From Opisthocomus hoazin (Eukaryota > Chordata > Aves > Opisthocomiformes > Opisthocomidae), in contig NC_134434.1 of assembly GCF_030867145.1 (NCBI RefSeq), positions 2,170,001 through 2,234,000 of the forward strand: a stretch of 64,000 bases of DNA, given 5' to 3'. The position numbers and the translations under genes are program-made. The notes beneath the pieces were generated by a model that saw nothing but the letters and a program-made list of their open reading frames with translations, was not told where the DNA came from and made no database searches. Below, in pieces: positions 48,828 through 59,748 of the stretch. Every line of letters begins with the position of its first letter. Within the stretch, counting starts at the first letter, position 1.

Positions 48828-51800
48828 CCTTGGATGGGAGCGATTTGGTCCATGCCCGTAAAGACCAAGAGCTTTAGGGCTGCCTCAGCGTCTCCACGCC
48901 GGTGGGGAAAGGCTCACCGCACGCACACGTGGGACCTCCCTGCGGATGACAGATGGTCAGCCTGCTTCGGAGGTGGCCTCGGGTACCCCGTCCCTGGGCA
49001 GGCTGCGGTGCTGGGGCCCGGAGCCTCCACAGCCACCGCTCTGCCCCAGCACCGCTCCCTCACAGAGCTCTGACCAACGCACGCTGAGGCTTAAGCCAGA
49101 AAATGCACGGCCTGTCAGGAAAAAGGGAAAAAAAAAACCCCTCATCTTCAAAATCGAGAGCCGTGCTCCCTCGCAGCCCTGCTTAGCCAGGGTACCTGCC
49201 CGGCACACGTCCCTGGGGAAGGGGGAGCCTCCGGCAGTGGGCTTGCTGATGGAGAGGAGGGAAGAGCTCCAAGGAAAGATGGAGGTGCCCCCCAAATCCC
49301 GCACTCCTCCCCGGACAGGCGGGAGCAGGAAGCTGGGTGCACCCCTAGTTCGTGGTGGAGGGGGGTAAAGCATGTGACCCCACCCAGCACCCCCCAGATA
49401 ACCCCCCTCCCCTGCATTAGACCTGCCACTCACAGAACACTCAGCTTCCTACCAGATCATGGCCTAAACTGAATATTACATGAATTATTTAAACTCTGTT
49501 ATTGCACAGCTTCCTTAGAAAACCCCCAGGCAGCAACAAGCACACCCCAGCCCCAGCACGGGCTCTGCTACCTGCACAGCCCTCTGCTCCTTTCACCCCA
49601 TGTTCAAACTTAAACCAGAGCCCAAGGAGAGCCCAAGGAGAGCCCAAGGAGAGCCACTCACCACCCGCTCAGGGAGCCAAGGCTTCCCCACTGCCCCAGC
49701 CCGGCTGCCCAGGGATTTGTAGCCCTGGGGCTCTGCCTCGTTTGCTCTCCTGCTGCTGAGGGGGGGCATAAAATCAGGCTTGGCAGCAGCACCCCATCTT
49801 CTCAGTGAGGATTCCGTGCTTCGCTGCTCTGATGGTCTCCCCTTCCTTAAAATCTTGCTGCGGCAGGAGTGGAAAAGCTCCTTCTCTCCTGGGATCATCC
49901 TATCCACTCATCTCTCACTATGTGCTAATTGGGGGCTGCAGTAATTCATTAACAAGCCAGGCAGCAGGAGCTCTCCTAGCTCTGTCCTGCTGGGGTTTGT
50001 CTCTCCCCCAGCTTCACACGGGCTCCCCATTTGCCCAGGAACCAGTTTTCTCCCCAGCAAGGCTTGGTTGTTGCTTCCGACTCTCTGCCTTCCCTCCCTG
50101 GCCGGGGGAAGGCTCTGCTGCTGAGCACCCCTGGGTACCGGCGAGTTTTCTTATCGAGTGCAAATGTGTTCCAGAAGTCGTGCCCTTCACACCGAACGGG
50201 TCGCAGGGGCTCCCTACGTGAGGTGCAGGTGCGATGGAGGGAAGGTGCAGAAGGGAGCTGGGCTGTGTGGGACAAGGTGGACATCAGGGAGCATCCCTGC
50301 CTGGCTGTGCCCAACTCCCCGGTTTCCTTCACGGCTGGGTGCACGCAGTGGCACTAGAAACTGAGCCTGGCTCTGAAAATTAATTTCTAAAATACATCTG
50401 TCCTGCTGTGGACCTTCCTGCATCCAGTCCCCCTCCTGCTGTCCCTCCTCGCCCAGGCTCTGCCTTGCAGATCCCCAGAAGCAGCCGCCCAGGGCTGGCA
50501 TCTCTCTGGAGCAGGTGGTGGAGAAGTAGTTCTGGGTGCTTCCAGGAAAATCCACGTTGCCATTCAGGAAGGGGCGAGTTACAGGAAGGCTTCTGCACCG
50601 GGATAGGACACCCCCACTTTCGGCCGACTCCCGCAGCCGAGGCTTGGACATCGTGATGGTAGGGCAGAGCTGGCTGCACGGTGTAAATCGGCATCCCTGC
50701 CCCTGAAACCGGCCCGGCCGCGCGCAGCTACAGCACCCAGCTTCCCAGGGCAAGGGAAAACCCGGCTCTCCAGGCAAAAAAACTGCTTGTGTGGGACCAC
50801 GTGCGTGGAAGAGCTCAGGATTTCTGCTCCCAGCCTTGTTTCCGTCGGGAGTCAGCACTTCCAGCGCCGAAAGCGTGGAGGTTTCACCTGCCAGGCGTTA
50901 TTTCTGTCTTCCAGGCAGCTGCTCGAAACCACCACTAACGCTGGAGAAAAGGCAAATTTCTTATGCTGTTAAAATTACCCGAGAAAGCTTCAAAGTCTTC
51001 AGATATGAAAGCTTTGGTGCCCAAAACGGCTGTTGCAGAAGATACTGCTGAACGCCCCAGCTTTGCACACCACGAGAATCCCACCCCCTCCGCCCCCCCG
51101 CACAGCCCCATCACGCAGCCGGTGGCTATTTCTGCCTTCGCGCTGCGGCGAGGGCTTTAATTTAAGAAAATGATTTAGTTCCTTTTTTAAAGCGTGAAAA
51201 CTACCTCCAGATATGGCACAGTGGGACTCGGTTACCTAAAAAAATCCAACTGATTCCTCCTCCTGACTCCTTCAGAGAGGACTGTTATTATCTCCAGTAC
51301 TAAGAGTTGGAGCAGGAGGAGCAATATGGGATTTTTCTGGTTTTTTTCCCCTGTTCCACGTGAAATTTGCGGCAGAAGTTTGTCTGTGTGGGTGCGGAGG
51401 GGTTTGCTTTCCCTTTTTTCCCAGCAATGGCTGGAATCTGGCTGGATGCAGGTTTTCGTCACACATCGCAGCGATGCTTGGTCTGTGCCGTCGCTGTTTG
51501 CTCCCCGTCTGCGTTCAGCTCCTGACCGAACCGGAGGGATTTCGCTTACACAGAAATGCAACCCGCTACGGGGACAACCTGCAGCAGTCACCGCAGCTGG
51601 CGTACCACAGACATTTATTTGCAGCTGCCTTTGGTTTTGGCAGAGCAGGGATGCTCCAGGTGGCTTCTCGAATAAAATAATCACAAAAATACCGAAACAA
51701 AGCTTTGCAGCAGTGAACAAAATTAACGAATTCTCTCCGAATGAGCCCCTGAAACACACTCGACTCAGCCCCACAAGTAGATGCCCACCCCCTGATCTGG

Positions 51801-52990
51801 TTTTCGGGGGAGAGCGTTGTCACGACGGATGAATTGCCCGGTGCCGGGCAGGAGCAGAGCCAACGTGCACGGAGGACGGCTCTGGGGGGGCACGAGCGTG
51901 CCCAAAGCGCGGCCCCGTGGGACGTCCCGGGGGGAGCGGTGCCGCGGCAGCCGGCGGCGAGGCTGGGGAAGAGGAAGGACAAGATGGGGGTTTGCGCTGG
52001 AGCAGCAGAGTCCTTGCCCTTGAAGATCTGAGTTCCCACGCTGCTGGAGTCCGGCTGGGCACCAGCGAGGGGCCAGACCCGCTTGTGGGGTGACACTGCA
52101 ATAAACCCTGCAGTGAGGTGCAAAACCGCCACGCAAATACAGCCAAACACGGCGCCAGATTCTACCCGATTCTCAGGTGCTGTCCCTGGATTTGCTGACA
52201 TCTGGACGCTGTCACAGACATAACAAATGCGTTTGGGTATGACATTTCTCGCTGTCCTGCTTCCCGGGAGCTGCCAGCTCTGCCTGGCATCGGCATTAAA
52301 ACAGTCAGTCCGAGGTGACCAGCGGGCTGGGGAGCTCCAGCCCACGCGAATAACGCAGCCAAACGGGGCAAGCGGGGTGGGCGCTGGGTGCAGGGAGCCA
52401 GGCAGCCACCCGCAACCCCCAGCCCACCCTCGCCTCCCACTGCCCGGCCCTTCCACACCCGGCCTGGACGCTCTCTGGCCTGGGCTACCCCAACGCAAGG
52501 AGCAGGTTTTTACTCCCAGCACCATGGCTGTAGTGGGTGTAGGTCGTAGTGGTAGTAATTAGACAAGGTCTTCAAACGCAGAGGGATGATTTCATCCTCG
52601 TCCCACTCCGCTCCTCCTGCTCAGCCTCGTCCTTTTCCAGGTTGCTCTGAGGAGATGTCTGAGCCTACCAGAGCAGCAGCTCCGTGCCAAGCCAGCTCCC
52701 TCCCGAGCAGAAAGCCATCCCGACCTTCCGTGCACGTCCCGCTGGCGCGGCCGGCAGCAGGAGCAGCCCGCGGGGCCGGGGGCCGGCTCACACCCCCTGC
52801 ACTGTGCTGCTGTGGGGCTCTTCTGTGGGCCGGGGGGCTGACGGCACGTTGGCATAGATCTCCTGCTGCTCCGGCACGGACTTCTGCACGCCAGCACGTG
52901 TGGCCTCTTTTTCCCCTTCCAAATGCTAGGAAAGGACAGGGATAAACAAAAAACACCCTTTGTGGGGTTGCTCCAGGCCAGCACCGTCTA
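48828..52990. other. Intergenic between XYLT2 and the CD300-like cluster
   Basis: 4.2 kb with no recognised gene. It contains an 11-bp tandem repeat (GAGCCCAAGGA, about 3.5 copies) at 49616-49654. The missing last exon of the CD300-like gene at 54003 could lie at the right end; none could be proved. Confidence 0.5.
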
Positions 52991-53819
52991 CTGGCTGGAA
53001 AAGCTGGGCAGAGAGGAACCTGATGAGGTTCAACAAGGGCAAGTGCAGGGTCCTGCACCTGGGGAGGAACAACCTCATGCACCAGTACAGGCTTGGGGTG
53101 GACCTGCTGGAGAGCAGCTCTGCGGAGAGGGACCTGGGTGTCCTGGTGGACGACAGGTTAACCATGAGCCAGCAGTGTGCCCTGGCTGCCAAGAAAGCCA
53201 ATGGGATCCTGGGGTGCATCAAGAAGAGTGTGGCCAGCAGGACGAGGGAGGTTCTCCTTCCCCTCTACACTGCCCTGGTGAGGCCTCATCTGGAGTACTG
53301 TGTCCAGTTCTGGGCTCCCCAGTTCAAGAAAGATGAAGAGCTACTGGAGAGAGTCCAGCGGAGGGCTACGAGGATGAGGAGGGGACTGGAGCATCTCTCC
53401 TACGAGGAGAGGTTGAGGGAACTGGGCTTGTTCAGCCTGAAGAAGAGAAGGCTGCGAGGGGACCTTATAAATGCCTACAAATATCTGAAGGGTGGGTGTC
53501 AGGAGGATGGGGCCAAGCTCTTTTCAGTGGTGCCCAGTGACAGGACAAGGGGCAATGGGCACAAACTGAGGCACAGGAAGTTCCAGCTGAAGATGAGGAA
53601 GAACTTCTTCCCTCTGAGGGTGACGGAGCCCTGGCCCAGGCTGCCCAGGGAGGCTGTGGAGTCTCCTTCTCTGGAGATATTCAAGACCCGCCTGGACAAG
53701 ATCCTGTGCAGCCTGCTCTGGGTGACCCTGCTTCGGCAGGGGGGTTGGACTGGGTGACCCACAGAGGTCCCTTCCAACCCCTACTATTCTGTGATTCTGT
53801 GATTCTGTGATTCTGTGAT
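52991..53819 (+). mobile_element. CR1 LINE, 5'-truncated, best-preserved copy
   Basis: Starts CTGGCTGGAAAAGCTGGGC and ends in a run of ATTCTGTG octamers at 53819. About 750 bp encode an open reverse-transcriptase C-terminal segment without a stop ([54 protein letters not shown]). It lacks the endonuclease and the catalytic reverse-transcriptase core. Confidence 0.95.
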
Positions 53820-54002
53820 ACTGGAACGTCTCTCGGCTGCTTTACGCACCCAGGAGCAGCCCTAGAGAGGGCACCCGCATTACCCAGGGTCATTTGCAGC
53901 CCCCCCGCGCCCACCAACCCACCCCGCTGCCCACGCCGTCACCCACCCAGCCCAGCTTTCCACCCACCGCCTCGAGCTCGGCGCTGCTTTGCCCTCTCCT
54001 AC

Positions 54003-57000
54003 CTTATCTCTCCACTTCACCTCCATGTATTCGGCCGCGGTGTTGGCCACGCAGCGGGAAGCCTCGGCTCTGCGCCCGGGGTGCCTGATGTCCGCGTAGA
54101 CCAAGGCGTCCGATCCCTGACGGGCAAAGGAGAGGGATGGGCTCGGAACCTGCTGCTGCTCCCCTGCCTGCAGCCCCTGCCTGCACTCCCTGCCCGCAGC
54201 CCGCCGGGATGGGAACATCTCCCAGCCCTCTCCTGATGAGAGCCGAGACGGCTGCGGGAGAATTTAACCTGCAGCAAGGGCTGGCTCAACATTTCCCAGG
54301 GAGAATATCGTTAGTGACACTGGCCCTTCCCTGAAAGCTGGCAGAAAACATTAGAAAATACTTTCCAAGCAGTGACCAAAGCTCAGCTGCCCCACAGCCT
54401 CCCCAGGTGTGCTCTGCTGCCGGGTCCCAAGGCTGTTTCACCCAAAAAGCAGCTCCCCTGCTTGGAGGGGCTTGGGGAGAAACCTCTCAGCTCAATCCTA
54501 AATTCGCTTCCCAGGAATATTCTGCAGTAATCGCAGGAAACCCCTGATCGGGTCTCTCTGTCGGTGAACAGAGCCCGAAGGATCCCTCCCAGCCTCAAAG
54601 GCCAGGAACCCAGCTGAAAGCCAGCGGGTCTGGCAGCTCCTTCGCTCAGGGGGGAAGGTTCCCCCTCCTCGGAGCGCGTCATCCCGAGACCTCGCGCGGT
54701 TTGCCTTACTGCGTGCGACGTGCTGCGGGTCCTGGCCATCTCCACAGCTGCTTCGGGGAGGGCTGGAGGAAGCACAGATATGGTTAGACATGAGTGAAAC
54801 CAGAGGAAAAAAACATGTATTAAAAACCTGCCCTGCTACTGTGAATCTCATGGTAAAGCGGAAGGGAACCCACTGCCCCATCAACCACCTGAACTGGAGC
54901 AGTTCTTCAAATAAACCCAGACCCCACCTACCAGCTGGTGACTTCCCCTCCCGTCCCTTAAGTTTAAGTGGCCTTAAACTTTGCATCAAGCCTAGCGCAA
55001 GCCTGGCCTGTGCAGCTGAGCGCGTCTGGAGCAGCCGATGGTGCCCAGACAAACTCGAGCGGGTGCCGTGCCGGGCAGCACCCATCCCGAGGGCTGCCAT
55101 TCCCCGCTCCCGAGGCGAACAGACCTGTGGGACGGTCCCACCACACCCTCGAGGGAAGGAGACCTCCTTGGTGGAGGTCCCAGTGACGGATCCAGGAATT
55201 GGATGGGTCAGGGAGGGAATGGGGGAGAAAGAAGAAATATAGAGGAAAAAACCAAATACAGCAGCAGACTGGCTCCGGTGCAGAGACGGCGTGTGTGGGG
55301 CAGCGACAGCTTCGCTTACCCTTCTTCCTTTTCCTGGACAGCGCCATCAAGATGCCAGCAGCAACTGCCAGCAAAAGAAGAACCACGACGATGCCTGGAG
55401 TGAGGATGTGCTCAACCGTGTCCAAGCTGCAAGGAAAAAAAAGAGTCTCTGCTCCCGCGCTTCTCCTGGGAAGCAGACTCGGGGGAGCCAGCACGGAGCA
55501 GGCGGGGAGCGGGCGCGGGGCTTGGCCTCGGGAGGAAGGGCAGCCGGCACGGGGGTGGCCAGGAGCAGGCTGGGCACGGAGCAAAGCAAAGGGAAAACGG
55601 CGGCAGCAAACGGGCGCTCGGGTCGGGGAGCTGCTGCGTCTTCGCTGTTTTACGGATCCGTTCCTGCAGCTCATTTTGCTCTGGTTTAGCTCCGTTATTT
55701 GTTGACGTTGTTGTAATGGGTGACTGGGCAAGCTCGGTGTGCCAGCTACCCCTTGTGTAGAGCCTGAGCTCTGCCCGCTTCCTCCAGCACCTCCACGAGG
55801 CAGAAGAGCAGGGAGGAAGCTCTGCCGCTCTAGCCTCACGCTTTCTCAATTACCTCCACGTGACTACAACGCAGAACGGGGCCCGGCTCGGCACTTGGTT
55901 TCCGACAAGCAAACGGCCCCTCTCAGCTTTGGGGAAGGAAACGGCGTCAGCGCCGCAGCCAGAAACCGTTTATCGCTCGGTGAGCGTCTGTGCGGTGCTG
56001 AAGCTGCAAGGCGGACGGGGCCTTGGGACAGGGCGACCAGGGCTGCTGGGATAATTTTCCACGCGCAGCGGCTGGCTGGGAGGATGGAACGCTGGCCTCT
56101 AAAGGCAAAAGCAGGAGGTCTGCATCCTGAAGGGAGGTGTGAAGAGCCCGGAGGGTTGCAGGGCTCCAGCTGCACCAGAGAGGCCTCATGGAGGGAGGTG
56201 GCCGCTGCGGGCAGGAGCTGGTATTCATGGTGGGGGGCTGGAGCCTTCGTGGTGGGAGAGAGGTGATGGCGGTCACAGAGCTTACCGCTGGGGAGCTGTC
56301 TGTGTGAGCACTGGTACAGAGCTAGTGAGACTGGGGTGCTGGGTGGTCGGGTGCTGGGTGGTCGGGTGCCGAGTGGTCGGGGAGTAGGATGGTGCCGGGG
56401 GGGAGGAAGAAGGAGCTGAAACAGAAAGAGGAGAGGCTCAGTCAGTCTTCCTGCCTCCGCAGGGGGAAATGCTGAGGGTTTTGAAGTAGAAGTGACCCAC
56501 TTACTGTCGCACCAGGAGACCCTGGGTCCCCCCTGCCACATCCAGAGCACGCTCCTCGAGGTGGGAGGGCTGTAATCCCCTGCCCAGGAGGCTTTTCGCA
56601 GTCCCGGTCCCCCCAAGATGCGCACACAGCAGAGTTCACCCGGCAGCAAGGGGCTCTGGGCACCCTGTGCCCAGCCCAGCACCAACACAACAGCCCCAGA
56701 CAAGCGTCCCGCCGCAGGGGCTGGTCCCTGGCGAGGGGACGGAGAGGGACATTCCCTAAGCCCAGCGCCTGGTGCCCACAGGCACTGGCTGCTCCACCGT
56801 GGGAAATGGGGTGGCACAGGGAGGGGGTGAGGAACTCCCTGGAGTTATAAAATAAGGCAAGGGGAGCACGGGCAGGGCCAGCAGGATCTGATGAGGGGGG
56901 GAAATGGGGCACGGAGAGCAAGGTGGTGCACCCCAGTGATGGGACTGGTTGACCCTGGGGCACCAAGAAGGGGCTGTGGTGAGGCCTGGGCATGAGGAAT

Positions 57001-57667
57001 GGGTGAAGGTGGCATCTGCCACAGCAGCCGCCCTGGTGACACGTCCAGGGCTGCCCCACGGCGCCTGGGCACCCACCTCCTCCAGGCCACCCCTCCCTGC
57101 AGCCCCAGCTCCCAGACCTTGGAGGGGGGGACACACCACCACTGCACCCGGGGGACCCACAGGTACTGACCTGGGAACACGAGCACCTCCACTTCAGCAC
57201 TGTCGTCAAAACTGAGTTTGCCCGTTCGCACCCCGCAGCGGTAGACGCCTTCGTCTGTCTCGGCCAGGTCCTTGATGGTCACCGTGAACATCCGCCGTGT
57301 GCGATTGTCCCGGATGGAGAACCGGCCCTGCTGCACCTCGGGGTGCAGCTCCGAGGTGATGACGATGTCATCAGCACAGGTGACAAGTATTCCCAGAGAG
57401 CACCAGAATTTCGGCTTTGTCTCATGGCCGGCCCGGTACGTGCAGCTCACCGAGAGGGACCCCCCCACGAATCCCCGCACGTTGCCGGGCCCCGTCACCG
57501 CCCCGCAGCCTGCGGAGACACACGGAGCCGTGGGCACGGGGCTGCCGCCGCGATCGTCCCGCCCGTCGGGTCCCGTCCCCCCCGCCCGGATCCTCTCCGG
57601 GGCGCGGGGGCTCCGTCCCGGCCTTACCTGGCAGCAGCAGCCAGGCGAGCAGCGGCAGGAGCTGCAT
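54003..57667 (-). CDS. CD300/CMRF35-like receptor with ITIM-type tail (3' end not found)
   Basis: Type I myeloid-type Ig receptor. Exons in coding order: 57628-57667, 57171-57509, 56286-56415, 55320-55426, 54710-54762, 54003-54116; 261 codons, phases compatible. Residues 1-13 (MQLLPLLAWLLLP) are the signal peptide. Residues 14-126 are one V-type Ig domain with the CD300 pattern: SVSCTY, KFWC and a nearby extra Cys (ILVTC), GRFSIRDNR, DEGVYRCGVRTG, and VEVLVFP at the end. The next exon is a Thr/Pro/Ser stalk with a TTQHP repeat. Then come a membrane span (GIVVVLLLLAVAAGIL) and a KRKKG stop-transfer. The tail has LVYADI (Tyr 230), which fits an ITIM, and EYMEV (Tyr 253). Inhibitory signalling through SHP phosphatases is inferred. 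The last exon ends at a donor (AAG before GTAGGA), so one more exon is likely. The inner ATG was chosen because it begins the signal peptide. Confidence 0.87.
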
Positions 57668-57819
57668 GGCCGCTCCGGGACGGCGGGGCTCCGCTTCCTG
57701 CCGCGCCCGCTCCCTCCCCGCGGGGCCCGGCCCGGCCCCGCACAACCGCCCGCCCCGTCGGGGCGGAGCGCGGGAGCCCCGGGGCTGCCCGCCCGCGGGG
57801 CCGAGGGAGGGGCCCGGCG

Positions 57820-58175
57820 GGGCCGGGGGCTGACACCCCCCCTCCTCCCCGTCGGGGACCTGGGGCTGACACCCCCCCCATCATCCTCGCCGGCGGGGAC
57901 CCGGGGCTGACACCCCCCCCCTCCCCGTCGGGGTCCCGGGGCTGACACCAACCCCCCCCTCCCCGGCGGGGCCCCGGGGCTGACACCCCCCCCCCCCCTC
58001 CCCGTCGGGGACCCGGGGCTCACCCCCCCCCCATCATCCTCGCCGGCGGGGACCCGGGGCTGACACCCCCCTCCCCTCCCCGTCGGGGTCCCGGGGCTGA
58101 CACCAACCCCCCCCTCCCCGGCGGGGACCCGGGGCTGATACCCCCCCCCTCCTCCCCGGCGGGGCCGGGGGTCCC
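57820..58175. repeat. GC-rich minisatellite upstream of the CD300-like gene
   Basis: About nine copies of a 35-42 bp unit containing CGGGGACCCGGGGCTGACACC plus a run of C and TCCCCGTC or TCCCCGGC. Two versions (with CATCATCCTCGCCGG and with CTCCCCGTCGG) recur in the same order, so blocks were also duplicated together. Confidence 0.9.
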
Positions 58176-58254
58176 GGGGCGGAGCGGCGGCGGGGGCGGC
58201 CGGGGGTCCCTGCGGGGGCTCAGCCGCCCCGCAGCCCGCCCGACAGCGCGGCTG

Positions 58255-58581
58255 CGGTCACGGCCAGCAGATCCAGCACCGGCAGCCCCGCCGGCAGCGG
58301 GAAGCAGCCGAAGGGACCGGGGGTCTCCCGCGGGCGGGCGGGGGGGGCCAGGCTGGGGGACGGGGCTGCGAATGCGGAGCGGGGAGAGGTGCAGGGGGGC
58401 CCGCCGGCCGCTGACCCCCACCTCGTCCCTCTCCCCCAGGTGTCAGCTCCTCCCGCAGCCCTGCCCCGGCCCCCCGACGTGGGGGTCGCTGATGCTGTGG
58501 GAGGGGGGGGACGTGCAGGGACTGACCTGGGGACACCAGCCCCCCCACACCGGCACTGTCATCAAGGTCTCGAGACCTGCT
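58255..58581 (-). pseudogene. Relic of a CD300-like receptor gene
   Basis: On the minus strand, 58533-58570 reads GATGACAGTGCCGGTGTGGG and on to CCCAG before GTCAGT. This matches the end of the Ig exon and donor of the intact neighbour (DDSA-V---LV-P, GTCAGT). The rest of the Ig domain is not recognisable upstream. A hydrophobic stretch (LPVLDLLAVTAAALSGG) at about 58225-58280 may be the remains of a membrane exon. No full reading frame exists. Confidence 0.5.
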
Positions 58582-59515
58582 GTCCTGCTCCTGCCCCCGC
58601 TGCTGCCCCTGCCCCGGGGGCTCCCCTTCTGCCCCCGGCACAGCCCCCCCGGCGGGGTGCCGTCCTGCCTCTCCCTGCCTGGCTGCCACACTGCCCAGGC
58701 TCTGCAGCCGGGCAGGGCACCTGGGCGGGGGGATCTGCCTGTCGAGGGGGGGCTCAACCCTGCACAGGGACCCCCGTAGAGCGGGGTGCAGGGCCCGTGG
58801 CCACGTTCCCCTGCCCGTGACCTCTCGGGCAGCCAAACTGCTGCGTCTGCGGCGGAGGGCTTGCCACGTGGGGCTGGAGTGGGCTGTGGGTTCCTGGTTC
58901 GACCCTGCTCCCAGCATCTCATGCATCTTGGTTCCTCAAACAGAGCTGAAGACAAACAAGTCTGCTCCAACGCTTTCTAGCGGGACGCCGGTGAAGCTGC
59001 TGTGCCGTGAGATGCGGGACGTGGCACAGCCCCGAGGAGGAGGATGGCGGTGGCCACGCTGCTCTCCCAGAGGTGGCTGCTGATGCCAGCCACCCCGTGG
59101 GACACAGGCACGCGTAACAAGCAGGGTTTCTGCAGGGTTTCAGCAGCATGCAAGTGCTTTTCGGAGATGCAGAGCTTGGAAAAGAGTAGGAGCAGTGGGA
59201 AAAGGAGCCCGGGGTGCAGCCGGGTGCGAGGTGAGCTCTGCTGTCGGGCTGAGGGTGGGAGAGGCAGCTGTGGAAGGACACTGTTCCCTGGCTCCGGCTC
59301 AGCTGGAGACGGGGGTTTGGTTGCGTCGGGCAGGGCTGAGGGCTCCTCTCCCCGCACCAGGGCTTGGCCGGGCCGTGGCGGAGCAGGCGCCCGCGTGGCA
59401 CCCTGTGACCCCATGTCCCCCCCAGCCACGCTGCAGCGTGTCCCCGCACGGCCCCACACAGCAGCGTGGCAGCCACCAGCGCCCCGGGCAGCGCTGGCAG
59501 CTGAAGGAGGGAGCA
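58582..59515. other. Intergenic between CD300-like genes
   Basis: No exon, CR1 copy or RNA gene recognised. GC-rich unique sequence. Confidence 0.5.
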
Positions 59516-59517
59516 GG

Positions 59518-59519
59518 TG

Positions 59520-59551
<32 letters not shown>

Positions 59552-59562
59552 GGCAGACAGGC
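59518..59562. repeat. (ACAG)n microsatellite
   Basis: About ten tandem ACAG units, the last few interrupted by GGCAG. It sits just past the poly(A) signal of the CD300-like gene at 59749. Confidence 0.95.
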
Positions 59563-59581
59563 ACCTGCAGGGTACCCAGGC

Positions 59582-59587
59582 TTTATT
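59582..59587 (-). terminator. Polyadenylation signal of the CD300-like gene
   Basis: AATAAA on the minus strand (TTTATT on plus), 161 bp after the stop codon. Confidence 0.75.
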
Positions 59588-59748
59588 GCCATCTCGTCTT
59601 CAGCTGGCAGCTCCGGTTCAGCAGCTCCGGCGCTCCATGCCCCGAACCCTCCGTGCCCCAGCGCGGGGGCTGCCAGGAGGGGCCGAGGCTCCGCAGCAGG
59701 AGAAGCCCCCGGAGCCGAGCAGCTCCCGGCGTGGGGCGGCCATGTCGG

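Noticed and set aside
52521-52700. Terminal exon of the first CD300-like gene (acidic, Tyr-rich frame)
   Set aside because: The attractive frame (WDEDEIIP, NYYHYDL) needs the wrong phase; the in-phase frame gives an unconvincing short peptide.
56845-58023. 392-residue open frame on the minus strand
   Set aside because: It contains the real Ig exon (57171-57509) plus translated intron, promoter and minisatellite.
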